Shown: one piece after another, positions 6,531-13,743 of the stretch
Layout: every line of letters begins with the position of its first letter
How positions within the stretch are numbered: position 1 is the stretch's first letter
Source: Avoscillospira sp045530865
GTDB taxonomy: Bacteria > Bacillota > Clostridia > Oscillospirales > Oscillospiraceae
Length of the DNA: 16,885 nucleotides
Assembly: GCA_045530865.1 (NCBI GenBank)
Contig: JAZSCX010000097.1
Span: 1 to 16,885, forward strand
Reading direction: 5' to 3'
Notes under the pieces: model-generated
Database searches by the model: none
What the model saw: the letters and a program-made list of their open reading frames with translations, nothing else
Told to the model about the DNA's origin: nothing
Program-made: the position numbers and the translations under genes

Positions 6531-6545
6531 TTCAGCTGTGCTGAA
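6531..6545. promoter_or_regulatory. 15-bp palindrome, candidate operator of the IclR regulator
   Basis: TTCAGC-TGT-GCTGAA is a perfect inverted repeat centred at 6538. It lies between the predicted start points of the two facing promoters, where a bound dimer would obstruct both transcripts. A wider 7-bp inverted pair, GATGAAC at 6462-6468 and GTTCATC at 6551-6557, brackets the plus promoter. Binding by the adjacent IclR protein is inferred. Confidence 0.5.
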
Positions 6546-6566
6546 TGCTCGTTCATCTTTATGTCT

Positions 6567-6595
6567 ATTTTACTACCATGCCGCAGGATTGTCAA
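6567..6595 (-). promoter_or_regulatory. Strong sigma-A promoter towards the sugar-acid operon
   Basis: On the minus strand TTGACA (6590-6595) and TAAAAT (6567-6572) are 17 bases apart, the same hexamers and spacing as the opposing promoter. The start near 6560 gives a leader of about 145 nt before the SGNH hydrolase. Confidence 0.75.
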
Positions 6596-6636
6596 GAACC
6601 ATACTTCCTGCGATCACCCAAAACGGGAGAAGATCT

Positions 6637-7422
6637 ATGAAAATCACCGACAACGAAAAAGGAATCATTAGTGCGGTTGTAAAAGCCTCCGACATTCTGG
6701 ACTGCTTCACAGCGGAAGAACCCACACTCTCTCTGGCACAGATCAGCAGCCGGATCAACCTTCCCAAAAGCTCCGTCCTCAATCTGCTGCGAACACTGGA
6801 GCATTGCGGCCTGCTGGACAAAAATGAAGAAGCCAAGACCTACTGCCTCGGCTACAAGACTCTAACCTTCCGCTACACCAAGCTGCAGGGTCTGCCCATT
6901 GTTCAGCAGGCGCTGCCCTTTCTGGAGGATATTCAGCAAAGCACCGGCAAAATCGTGTACTTTGTCACCAATGTCAATGGACAGGCGCTGTATCTGGATG
7001 CGGTCTACCCCGGACGGAGAATGACCAAATACTCCGTTTGCGGCAGAGTGCTTCCCCTTCACTGCACCAGTGCAGGTAAGGCCATTCTGGCCTACCTGCC
7101 GCAAGAGGAAGTAGACGCCATACTGGATCGTTGGGGTCTGGAGCGCAGAACACCGCATACCATTATTTCCCGTGAAGCCATGTACGAGGAACTTCGTATA
7201 ATCCGCGAGCAGGGCTATGCGGTGGATAACGAAGAGGAAACTCCCGGTGTCCGCTGCATCGGCGTTCCCATCCGCAATCTGGACGGCTACCCCACCGGTG
7301 CCATCAGCATTTCCGGAACCGTTCTTTCCATTACGGATGCGATGCTCCCGCAGTATGCCGAACTGCTGATCCACGCCAGCACCGCCCTTTCTCCCATGGC
7401 AAACCAGCTTCGGAACGGGTAA
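6637..7422 (+). CDS. IclR-family transcriptional regulator (KdgR-like by context)
   Basis: The start at ATG 6637, after GGGAGA, gives 261 residues, the usual IclR length; an in-frame ATG far upstream (6442) would precede the promoter. Residues 12-70 are the N-terminal winged helix-turn-helix (VVKASDILDCF, then LAQISSRINLPKSSVLNLLRTLEHCGLL). Residues about 85-255 are the IclR effector domain with LHCTSAGKAILAYL at 141-154 and GYAVDNEEETPGVRCIGVPI at 193-212. IclR proteins bind small carboxylic acids; KdgR of enterobacteria binds KDG and represses pectin and uronate genes. Its divergent position next to kdgK and the aldolase supports a similar role, with KDG or KDPG as probable effector. It begins an operon with the hydrolase and permease downstream. 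Confidence 0.92.
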   Translation: MKITDNEKGIISAVVKASDILDCFTAEEPTLSLAQISSRINLPKSSVLNLLRTLEHCGLLDKNEEAKTYCLGYKTLTFRYTKLQGLPIVQQALPFLEDIQQSTGKIVYFVTNVNGQALYLDAVYPGRRMTKYSVCGRVLPLHCTSAGKAILAYLPQEEVDAILDRWGLERRTPHTIISREAMYEELRIIREQGYAVDNEEETPGVRCIGVPIRNLDGYPTGAISISGTVLSITDAMLPQYAELLIHASTALSPMANQLRNG

Positions 7423-7442
7423 ATCCGTCGGAGGTATATCGC

Positions 7443-8192
7443 ATGAACCATGATCCTGATATCCGGTGCATTCCCGGAGCTGAAAGTGCCATTGTGATGA
7501 TCCACGGAATCTGCGGCACACCGCGGCATTTTGACAGGTTTCTTCCGTTTATTCCGGACAACTGGTCAATCTATAACGTACTTCTGGACGGCCACGGCGG
7601 TACATCGAAGGATTTCGCCCATACTTCTATGCAGAAGTGGAAAGCCCAGATCTCGCATGTTCTGGATGAAATCAGCCAAATCCATTCCCGGATCGTGATT
7701 ATGGGGCACTCTATGGGATCGCTGCTTGCCATGGATGCCGCCGGCCGCTATTCGACTGTGACCGGTCTATTTCTGCTCAACGTACCGCTTTATCCGAAGA
7801 TCGCACCGGTTATGGTACCCCGCTTGCTGCGGCTCTGTTTCCATAGATCTAATTCCGCCGACCCATGGGAGCACGCACTGAAGCAGTCTGCGGGAGTCCA
7901 GGTAACCGCTAAGCTCTGGCAGTATCTGGGGTTTCTCCCCCGCTTTTGGGAGCTGCTGCAGCTCTGCAGGCATTCCAGAACCACCCTGCCTGCCCTGACT
8001 TTACCCTGTCGTGTTTTTTTCTCAAAAAAAGACGAGTTGGTTTCACTTCGATCCGCTGCGCTTTTTCAGCGCAATTCCTGTTTGGACCCGGTCATTTTGC
8101 CCCATTCCGGACATTACTATTATGCACCGCAGGAGCTATCCGTCCTTACCGACGCCCTGCGTGATTTCCTCGAAAAGGAGATTGCCCCATGA
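7443..8192 (+). CDS. Alpha/beta hydrolase (carboxylesterase/lipase-like)
   Basis: The 249-residue protein starts 20 bases after the IclR stop, with GGAGGT 7 bases before ATG. It has a full alpha/beta hydrolase triad: nucleophile Ser90 in GHSMG (88-92), Asp197 in SKKDELV, and His224 in HSGHYYY. The oxyanion-hole motif HGICG is at 21-25, and a cap region of about 60 residues (120-180) precedes the acid residue. There is no signal peptide. The closest general match is the carboxylesterase/monoacylglycerol lipase group, acting on short esters or lactones. Its neighbours suggest a sugar-acid ester or lactone as substrate, but nothing in the sequence proves this. The last four bases (ATGA) overlap the start of the permease gene. 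Confidence 0.87.
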   Translation: MNHDPDIRCIPGAESAIVMIHGICGTPRHFDRFLPFIPDNWSIYNVLLDGHGGTSKDFAHTSMQKWKAQISHVLDEISQIHSRIVIMGHSMGSLLAMDAAGRYSTVTGLFLLNVPLYPKIAPVMVPRLLRLCFHRSNSADPWEHALKQSAGVQVTAKLWQYLGFLPRFWELLQLCRHSRTTLPALTLPCRVFFSKKDELVSLRSAALFQRNSCLDPVILPHSGHYYYAPQELSVLTDALRDFLEKEIAP

Positions 8193-9040
8193 CCGTTTAT
8201 GACCGTGCCAGCCAGCGCCGGGGCGTGATTTTTGTATTTCTTGCTGCCGTGCTATACAGCATCGGAGGACTTTGCATCAAGGTCATCCCCTGGAACGGCA
8301 TGAGCATCAACAGCGCCAGAACACTGGTGGCCTGTATTGTTGTCGGCTTGTATCTGCTGCTGACCAGACACAAGCTGCGTCTGAACCGTTTTGTCCTTTT
8401 GGGCGCCGTATGCGTCTGCGGCACCAACGTGCTGTTTTCTCTGGCAAACAAGATGACCACCGCCGCCAATACCATCGTTTTACAGTTCACTGCACCTATT
8501 TTTGTAATTTTACTCTCCATCCTGTTTTGGAAACGGAAGCCCAAAAAGCTGGATGTGATCACCTGCTTGATCGTTTTGGCAGGTGTGATCTGCTTTTTTG
8601 TGGACGGTCTGGAAATGGGCGGTATGGCAGGTAACGCACTGGCTTTGCTGTCTGGCCTGTCCTACGCGGGCGTGTTTTTGCTCAACGATCTGCCCAACAG
8701 TGACCCTATTTCCTCCGTGTTCTGGGGTGACGTGTTAAGTGTTCTGACCGGACTTCCCTTCCTGCTGCAGGAAACAGAATTTTCGTCTGTCGCCATCATC
8801 AGTGTTATCATCCTCGGCGCCTTTCAGGTGGGTCTGGCCTATATTTTCATGTGCATCGGTTTGCGCACCACCCCTGCCGTATCTGCCAGCCTGATCTCCG
8901 GCATTGAACCCATTCTTAATCCTGTTCTGGTTGCCATTTTCTATCGGGAAGCGGTAGGCCCCATGGCCCTTGTGGGTGCCGTGATCGTCATCGGCAGCGT
9001 GATCATTTACAATGTGTTAAAAGTAAAACATCCGGAGTAA
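8189..9040 (+). CDS. EamA/DMT-family membrane transporter
   Basis: The 283-residue protein starts at ATG in an ATGA overlap with the hydrolase stop, after AAAAGGAG, so translation is coupled. It has about ten hydrophobic helices arranged as two five-helix EamA repeats (roughly 10-140 and 150-278), with short cytoplasmic basic loops such as WKRKPKK. DMT permeases move metabolites such as amino acids, sugars or organic acids across the cytoplasmic membrane; direction and substrate are not predictable. As the third gene of the IclR operon it may carry the substrate or an intermediate of the divergent sugar-acid pathway. No other transporter is present in this locus. Confidence 0.9.
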   Translation: MTVYDRASQRRGVIFVFLAAVLYSIGGLCIKVIPWNGMSINSARTLVACIVVGLYLLLTRHKLRLNRFVLLGAVCVCGTNVLFSLANKMTTAANTIVLQFTAPIFVILLSILFWKRKPKKLDVITCLIVLAGVICFFVDGLEMGGMAGNALALLSGLSYAGVFLLNDLPNSDPISSVFWGDVLSVLTGLPFLLQETEFSSVAIISVIILGAFQVGLAYIFMCIGLRTTPAVSASLISGIEPILNPVLVAIFYREAVGPMALVGAVIVIGSVIIYNVLKVKHPE

Positions 9041-9054
9041 TCTCCGGATGTTTT
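9025..9054. terminator. Bidirectional terminator with a stop codon in its loop
   Basis: A perfect 13-bp stem (AAAACATCCGGAG at 9025-9037, CTCCGGATGTTTT at 9042-9054) closes a TAAT loop. The permease stop TAA is at 9038-9040, inside the loop. The opposing HAD gene's stop begins at the other foot (9054-9056). A-rich and T-rich flanks allow termination in both directions. Confidence 0.9.
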
Positions 9055-9653
9055 TACGCGTTGAAAAGCATATGATGCAGGGCAGCTGCGTTGTTTTTGA
9101 AGTGAAAGGCGGGGATGCCGACGGCCTCCGCGCCTCTAACATTATAGAGCATATCATCCACAAACAGGCACTCCTCCGCTTTCAGGCCGTAGGTGTCCAG
9201 TACATATCGATAAATATCCGGCGAAGGCTTCACCATTTTCAGATTGGCAGAAACAATCACGCCATCGAAGTATTCACTGCCGGGGACATAGGGCCAGTAT
9301 TCCCCATGACGGACGGAAGCATTGGAAAGCAAGTAGATCCCCATGCCTGCCGCCTTGCAATCGCGGACAAGCTCTGCCATACCGGGGATCGGGTGCAGGG
9401 GTTCATTCCAATGAAAAACCAGGCGTTCCGCCATTGTCCCGAGTTCTTGCGGCAGACGGGAACAGATACGCTTCAGTGATTCGGCTTCATCCATGGTACC
9501 GTGATCCAGTGCAGCCCATTCGGAAGATTGGAAAATTTCCCGTAGAAGCAAAGCATGGATCTCCGGATCGGTCACACCCAAATCAGCAATGAACCGGTCG
9601 GGACAGAATTCAATCAGTACATTGCCCATATCCAAAATCAGGTTTTTAATCAT
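9054..9653 (-). CDS. HAD-family hydrolase, YihX-like phosphatase subgroup
   Basis: ATG 9653 follows AGGTGAG at suitable distance and gives 199 residues; a GTG three codons upstream lacks a site. Motif I is LDMGNVLIEF with nucleophile Asp8; the second Asp of the classical DxD is Gly, as in the YihX group that dephosphorylates sugar phosphates. Motif II is LLSNAS, motif III the Lys in KMVKPSPDIY, and motif IV FVDDMLYNVRGAEAVG. The alpha-helical cap (about 20-85) is of the small C1 type. The likely role is dephosphorylation of a small phosphometabolite in the cytoplasm. The gene begins 9 bases after the exonuclease stop and is cotranscribed with it. Confidence 0.88.
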   Translation of the reverse strand: MIKNLILDMGNVLIEFCPDRFIADLGVTDPEIHALLLREIFQSSEWAALDHGTMDEAESLKRICSRLPQELGTMAERLVFHWNEPLHPIPGMAELVRDCKAAGMGIYLLSNASVRHGEYWPYVPGSEYFDGVIVSANLKMVKPSPDIYRYVLDTYGLKAEECLFVDDMLYNVRGAEAVGIPAFHFKNNAAALHHMLFNA

Positions 9654-9662
9654 GGCGCTCAC

Positions 9663-10223
9663 CTACCGGTACCAGCGCTGGGAAGCATAACGATTGTAGT
9701 CCCATCGCTTTACATAATCTTTTATCTGTAAACCCATTCGCATATATGTACACAGCAATTCTGCACAGGCACGGGTATCGCTGGCCGCATTGTGATGATT
9801 GAGTGGAATGTTCAGCAGTTCACAGAGGGTATTCAGCTTATGATTGGGCGCCTGCGGGATGCATTTTCTGCCCAGCTGCACCGTACAGACATAGGAATCG
9901 GCGCTGCGCCGAATTCCATACCGGTAAAAGAGCTTGGACAGCACGCCAAGATCAAAGGCTGCATTATGGGCCACCAAAATTCCACTGTCCATGATCGGTT
10001 CAATTTCCTGCCAGAGGACAGGAAAATTCTTTTCAAACCGGACCATCTCCGGGCAAATCCCATGCAGTTCCACATTGAACACATCAAAGCGGGCCTCCGG
10101 ATCCACCAGATCGTAACGCTCCTGCACAATTTCTCCATCCTCCACTACGGCAAGCCCAATGGAACAGATGGAATCATTGCGGCTGTTGGGGGTTTCAGTA
10201 TCGAATACAATATAGCGTTCCAT
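9663..10223 (-). CDS. DEDDh 3'-5' exonuclease, DnaQ/Pol III epsilon-like
   Basis: ATG 10223 is chosen because GGAG lies 6 bases upstream and the fold starts at once; an extension to 10307 has no ribosome site and would read through the palindromic element. The 186-residue protein has Exo I with Asp8 and Glu10 (VFDTETPN), Exo II with Asp91 (HNAAFDLGVL), and Exo III with His144 and Asp149 (HHNAASDTRACAELL), the complete DEDDh set for two-metal hydrolysis. It lacks polymerase or BRCT domains, so it is a stand-alone exonuclease acting on DNA or RNA 3' ends and not a replicative PolC. It is followed by the HAD phosphatase gene. Confidence 0.9.
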   Translation of the reverse strand: MERYIVFDTETPNSRNDSICSIGLAVVEDGEIVQERYDLVDPEARFDVFNVELHGICPEMVRFEKNFPVLWQEIEPIMDSGILVAHNAAFDLGVLSKLFYRYGIRRSADSYVCTVQLGRKCIPQAPNHKLNTLCELLNIPLNHHNAASDTRACAELLCTYMRMGLQIKDYVKRWDYNRYASQRWYR

Positions 10224-10280
10224 GGTGGTCTCCAATCTGTTGCAACAATCCGCAAAGAATTTGATTAGGCAGTTCTGATC

Positions 10281-10330
10281 CCCTCCGGTTTTGCTCCGCG
10301 AAACCACCTCCCCTTGGACACCAAGGGGAG
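10281..10330. repeat. Two-hairpin palindromic intergenic element (REP/MITE-like candidate)
   Basis: Two stems stand next to each other: GGTTTTGC (10287-10294) with GCGAAACC (10298-10305), and a perfect 10-bp stem CTCCCCTTGG (10308-10317) with CCAAGGGGAG (10321-10330). The CCCCTCC...CTCCCCTTGG...CCAAGGGGAG layout resembles short palindromes scattered between genes in gut Clostridia. On the minus strand it lies in the 5' leader of the exonuclease mRNA and has no T-run, so it is not a normal terminator. Confidence 0.6.
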
Positions 10331-10348
10331 ACTTTGTACTGTAGCTAT

Positions 10349-10377
10349 ATTATAATACAAAACAGCGAATGGAGCAA
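10349..10377 (-). promoter_or_regulatory. Sigma-A promoter of the exonuclease-HAD operon
   Basis: On the minus strand TTGCTC (10372-10377) and a perfect TATAAT (10349-10354) are 17 bases apart. Transcription from about 10342 would place both hairpins of the palindromic element in the 5' leader. Confidence 0.75.
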
Positions 10378-10392
10378 GTCCGTCCGATGTTT

Positions 10393-11025
10393 TTACTGCG
10401 GGGGAAGAAGCAGAGCATAGGAAACATCCGCCAAAGCCTGTTCCGGCAGGAACAACTCCAGATCATACAGCTCACTGAGCGCTTCTGCAGCTTCTGCATG
10501 ATCCAGGCAGTACAAAAGCGCACCGTTTTCCAGCATTTCGCATTCGCAGACTTCCAGTTCCGGATACAATTCATATGTCACCGCCACGGCGGCGTTTTTT
10601 GCATCGGCAATTTCCTGCGGAGATACTTCGATGCTGTCGGCAGAAAGCACTTCTGCAGCCATGGGCACAGCGCGTGCCACCATGGGTGCATCGGCCTCTG
10701 TGGGAGCAGGCGTAAACTTCGGCACGGCAGCTGCACCGATCACAATCGCCAAGGCCGCTGCCACGGCAAGACCGATCCAGCGGCGGCGCTGTTTTTTCGG
10801 TGAAGTATTCTCTGCGCGGATGACATTCATCACATTTTGCCGCAGATCCTTCGGCGGTTCCTCGTTCAAAGCCACAAGGCTGCTGTTCATTTCCTCAAAG
10901 GCCCGCAGAATGTTCCTGCATTCAGGACACTGCTGCAAATGCTGCAGAAGCTGCGCCTCTTCCTCCGGTGTATTTTCCTGATCGATATGACCGCTGATCA
11001 ACAGCAGCGCATCTTCACATTTCAT
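10393..11025 (-). CDS. Membrane-bound zinc-type anti-sigma factor
   Basis: ATG 11025 follows GAGGGGG and gives 210 residues; longer forms begin inside the sigma gene. Residues 1-50 are a zinc-finger anti-sigma domain with HLQQCPEC (His29-X3-Cys33-X2-Cys36), which binds and silences ECF sigma factors. Residues 83-101 form one transmembrane helix after a KKQRRR cytoplasmic anchor, so the domain from 102 on is extracellular. That part contains a Pro/Ala-rich stretch and a possible folded sensor (AVTYELYPELEVCECEMLENGALLYCLDHAEAAEAL) with three cysteines. It overlaps the sigma factor gene by 11 bases, so the two are translationally coupled and very probably partners. Confidence 0.9.
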   Translation of the reverse strand: MKCEDALLLISGHIDQENTPEEEAQLLQHLQQCPECRNILRAFEEMNSSLVALNEEPPKDLRQNVMNVIRAENTSPKKQRRRWIGLAVAAALAIVIGAAAVPKFTPAPTEADAPMVARAVPMAAEVLSADSIEVSPQEIADAKNAAVAVTYELYPELEVCECEMLENGALLYCLDHAEAAEALSELYDLELFLPEQALADVSYALLLPPQ

Positions 11026-11635
11026 GGTGCAGCCCCCTCTCTGTTGAATTGGACGAATCATTGCAGAAATAGTTCCCATTCCGAAGAAGAATTTTCTTTA
11101 ATTTGGTTCTGGCTCTGGCGATCCGGGATTTTACGGTTCCGGGTTTCAGATCCAGCATTTCTCCGATCTCCTCATAAGAGAGGTCCTCTACCACACGAAG
11201 GGTCAGCACCAGACGAAATTCATCCTCCAGCTGATTGAGAGCCGCGGCAATCTGCGTCTTATCCTCCCGGGAGGATACCTGCTGCTCCGGTGAAGGTGCA
11301 GGATCCACGATCTCAAGCTCCGTTTCCTCGCCATTTTCGTCGGTCATGTTCAGAGAACAGGCTGCACGGCGCTTTTGCTGCCGCAGAAAGTCAATGCAGA
11401 CATTACTGGTGAGACGATAAAGCCATGTGGAAAAGCTCGATTCAAATTTATAAAACTGCAGCCCGCGCCACACTTTCACGAACGCCTCCTGCGACAGATC
11501 CTGTGCGTCCTCCGGATGCCCGGTCATCCGCAGACAGAGGTTGTACACCTGCTTCTCGTGGATGGTCATCAGGTCGGAAAAGGCATCCAAATCCCCCGCC
11601 AGAATACGCTCGATCAACTTTTTTTCGTCGGTCAT
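11015..11635 (-). CDS. ECF-type RNA polymerase sigma factor
   Basis: The 206-residue protein has the two ECF domains. Sigma region 2 (about 20-90) contains YNLCLRMTGHPEDAQDLSQEAFVKVWRGL and FSTWLYRLTSNVCIDFLR. Region 4 (about 130-185) contains LNQLEDEFRLVLTLRVVEDLSYEEIGEMLDLKPGTVKSRIARARTKLKK. A Glu/Asp-rich linker joins them. It directs RNA polymerase to a stress- or envelope-related promoter set when released from the anti-sigma factor encoded next to it. ATG 11635 follows GAGGTG and lies 4 bases below the dihydrouridine synthase stop, so its expression depends at least partly on the constitutive-looking promoter of that gene. No ECF-type autoregulatory promoter was recognised upstream. Confidence 0.93.
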   Translation of the reverse strand: MTDEKKLIERILAGDLDAFSDLMTIHEKQVYNLCLRMTGHPEDAQDLSQEAFVKVWRGLQFYKFESSFSTWLYRLTSNVCIDFLRQQKRRAACSLNMTDENGEETELEIVDPAPSPEQQVSSREDKTQIAAALNQLEDEFRLVLTLRVVEDLSYEEIGEMLDLKPGTVKSRIARARTKLKKILLRNGNYFCNDSSNSTERGLHHEM

Positions 11636-11639
11636 TCTT

Positions 11640-12605
11640 TCACCTCAGATCGCGCTTAATGCCAGCTGCGGTCTTTTCAATATCCTCCATGGTGCTGATG
11701 GCAGATATCTGCTCCTTGTAATAGTTGCTGTAGGCCACACCGCGCAGATACCACGCAAAGTGCTTTCTGGCTTCCAGACAGGCAATGTGTTCGCCCTTGT
11801 CCTCCTTTGCCAGCTGAAACTGGCGAAGCGCCACATCCACCCGCTGAGACAGGGGCGGAAGCTCCGGAATCTCATTGCCCTCCAATGCGGCTTTGGCCTG
11901 TGCAAACACCCACGGATTACCAAAGGCGCTTCTGCCGATCATGAACAGATCGGCGCCTGTTCGTTTTTGGCACTGGACAGCTTCGGTGGGGCCGAAAATA
12001 TCGCCGTTGGCAATAACCGGAATGGACACAGCCTGCTTGACCTCCCGGATGGCATCCCAGTCGGCACGGCCGGAATAGAGCATGGACTTGGTACGCCCAT
12101 GGACTGCAATGGCAGAAGCGCCGTTATCCTGCAGAATCTTCGCCATATCCACCACGGTGATACTGCCGCGATCCCAGCCGATGCGGGTCTTGACCGTAAC
12201 CGGTACATCCACCGCATCCACCACCGCCCGGACAATTTGACCCGCAAGGCGGTGATCTTTCATCAGGGCGCTGCCGTCACCGTTATTTACAATTTTGGGC
12301 ATGGGACAGCCCATATTGATATCCAGAAAATCGCAGCCGCTGTACCGCAGAGCCAGAACGGCAGCCTGCGCCATGATCTCCGGATCATTGCCGAAAATCT
12401 GCGCGCCGCAGATCCCGGTGGGTGTTTTTTTCAAAAGGCCCACACTTTTTTTATCCTGATAGACCAGTGCACGGGAGGAAACCATTTCCGTCACCGTGAC
12501 CGCTGCGCCAAGCTCTGCGCAAATGGTACGGTATGCCCAGTCCGTTACGCCTGCCATAGGCGCAAGGGCCAGCTTGCCGCCAAGCTCAATTGTTCCAATT
12601 CGCAA
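11640..12605 (-). CDS. tRNA-dihydrouridine synthase
   Basis: A TTG start at 12605, 8 bases after GGAG, gives 321 residues, the length of DusB-type enzymes; the frame is open further upstream but would run through the promoter. The FMN TIM barrel starts with LALAPMAGVTDWAYR (12-26). LDINMGCPMPKI carries the catalytic Cys100. KTRIGWDRG, AVHGRT and IPVIANGDIF follow, then the FMN-phosphate loop GADLFMIGRSAFGNPWVF. It reduces uridine to dihydrouridine in the D loop of tRNAs. It is first in an operon with the ECF sigma and anti-sigma factors, with only 4 bases to the sigma gene. Confidence 0.94.
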   Translation of the reverse strand: MRIGTIELGGKLALAPMAGVTDWAYRTICAELGAAVTVTEMVSSRALVYQDKKSVGLLKKTPTGICGAQIFGNDPEIMAQAAVLALRYSGCDFLDINMGCPMPKIVNNGDGSALMKDHRLAGQIVRAVVDAVDVPVTVKTRIGWDRGSITVVDMAKILQDNGASAIAVHGRTKSMLYSGRADWDAIREVKQAVSIPVIANGDIFGPTEAVQCQKRTGADLFMIGRSAFGNPWVFAQAKAALEGNEIPELPPLSQRVDVALRQFQLAKEDKGEHIACLEARKHFAWYLRGVAYSNYYKEQISAISTMEDIEKTAAGIKRDLR

Positions 12606-12627
12606 GGAAATCACTCCATTCCAGCAG

Positions 12628-12656
12628 ATTGTATCATAGATTCTGAATTCATACAA
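12628..12656 (-). promoter_or_regulatory. Sigma-A promoter of the dihydrouridine synthase-sigma operon
   Basis: On the minus strand TTGTAT (12651-12656) and TACAAT (12628-12633) are 17 bases apart, with the start near 12621 just before the ribosome site. Confidence 0.65.
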
Positions 12657-12670
12657 GCCGATTCCCGACC

Positions 12671-12699
12671 GCATGATTTTCAAAATTCAGGGCATACTG
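12671..12699 (+). promoter_or_regulatory. Sigma-G-like (forespore) promoter of spoVAD
   Basis: GCATG (12671-12675) matches the sigma-G -35 consensus GHATR. After 17 bases CATACTG (12693-12699) matches six of seven positions of the -10 consensus CATWMTA. spoVA genes are known sigma-G targets in Bacillus, which fits. Confidence 0.65.
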
Positions 12700-12720
12700 G
12701 GCAAAAAGGAGTGATGTTTC

Positions 12721-13740
12721 ATGGGCAGTCTGCGCAGAGGAAAGCAGAGCATTGCATTTGACCAGCATCCTGCCATTTTGGCATCCAGCGCCATTGCCGG
12801 TAAAAAAGAACAGGAAGGCCCTCTTTCCCCTTACTTTGATTATGTCAGTTCAGACACCACCTTCAAACAGGACAGTTGGGAAAAAGCAGAAAGCAAGCTG
12901 CAGGCTGTTGCACTGGATACCGCCATGCGAAAAGCGGGGCTGCATGGGAAAGACATTGATGTGCTGCTGGCCGGTGATCTGCTCAACCAGTGTATCAGCT
13001 CTTCCTTTGCCGTGCGGGATACTGGAATTCCTTTTCTGGGACTGTACGGTGCCTGCTCCACCATGGCAGAATCCCTGACACTGGGCGGCATGATGGTCAA
13101 CGGCACCTATGCCAAAACGGCAGCAGCTATGAGCTCCTCCCATTTTGCGTCAGCAGAGCGGCAGTACCGATTCCCCCTGGGTTACGGTGGTCAGCGTACC
13201 CCGACGGCACAGTGGACGGTGACCGGCGCGGGCTGTATGCTGCTGGGTCAGCGGGAACAAGGACCGTTTCTCAATGCAGCAACTGTTGGCAGTGTTGTGG
13301 ACTATGGTGTAAAGGACGCCAACAACATGGGCGCGGCTATGGCTCCGGCGGCCTATGAAACCATACGGGCCCATTTCGACGACCTGCGGCTCTCCCCTGA
13401 CGATTATGATCTGATCGTCACAGGGGATCTGGGATCCGTTGGCAAAGAGATTTTACTGGATCTGTTCCGCAAGGACGGCGTGGGCATCGGCGGCGTCTAC
13501 GATGACTGTGGCACCATGATCTACGATCTGCAGAAGCAGGACGTTCATGCAGGTGGCTCCGGCTGCGGCTGTGGTTCTGTGGTGCTGTGCGGATATATCA
13601 TGCGACAGATCGCAAAAGGGAAACTCAAAAATGTGCTGTTCTGCGGTACAGGCGCGCTGCTCTCCCCTCTTTCCACACAGCAAGGGGAAAGCATCCCCGT
13701 GATCTGCCATGCCGTTTCCATCGGCACGGAAAGGCGGTAA
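12721..13740 (+). CDS. spoVAD: Stage V sporulation protein AD
   Basis: The 339-residue protein is full length for the family, starting at ATG 12721 behind AAGGAG. It has the thiolase-like fold of SpoVAD (VLLAGDLLNQCISSSFAVRDTGIPFLGLYGACSTMAESL, then SSHFASAERQYRFPLGYGGQRTPTAQWTVTGAG and GGSGCGCGSVVLCGYI). SpoVAD binds dipicolinic acid and takes part in its movement through the SpoVA channel into the developing spore and out at germination. It sits on the forespore inner membrane. spoVAE follows after 3 bases. spoVAC, which usually precedes it, is not here; a divergent dihydrouridine synthase gene takes its place. Confidence 0.96.
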   Translation: MGSLRRGKQSIAFDQHPAILASSAIAGKKEQEGPLSPYFDYVSSDTTFKQDSWEKAESKLQAVALDTAMRKAGLHGKDIDVLLAGDLLNQCISSSFAVRDTGIPFLGLYGACSTMAESLTLGGMMVNGTYAKTAAAMSSSHFASAERQYRFPLGYGGQRTPTAQWTVTGAGCMLLGQREQGPFLNAATVGSVVDYGVKDANNMGAAMAPAAYETIRAHFDDLRLSPDDYDLIVTGDLGSVGKEILLDLFRKDGVGIGGVYDDCGTMIYDLQKQDVHAGGSGCGCGSVVLCGYIMRQIAKGKLKNVLFCGTGALLSPLSTQQGESIPVICHAVSIGTERR

Positions 13741-13743
13741 TAT

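Noticed and set aside
10281..10330. Ordinary rho-independent terminator between the sigma operon and the exonuclease gene
   Set aside because: Neither side of the hairpins has a T-run, and a promoter with perfect TATAAT lies between it and the anti-sigma gene.
11541..12761. A 406-codon open frame on the plus strand
   Set aside because: Antisense to the dihydrouridine synthase gene, and it crosses that gene's promoter and the spoVAD start; no initiation signals or recognisable domain.
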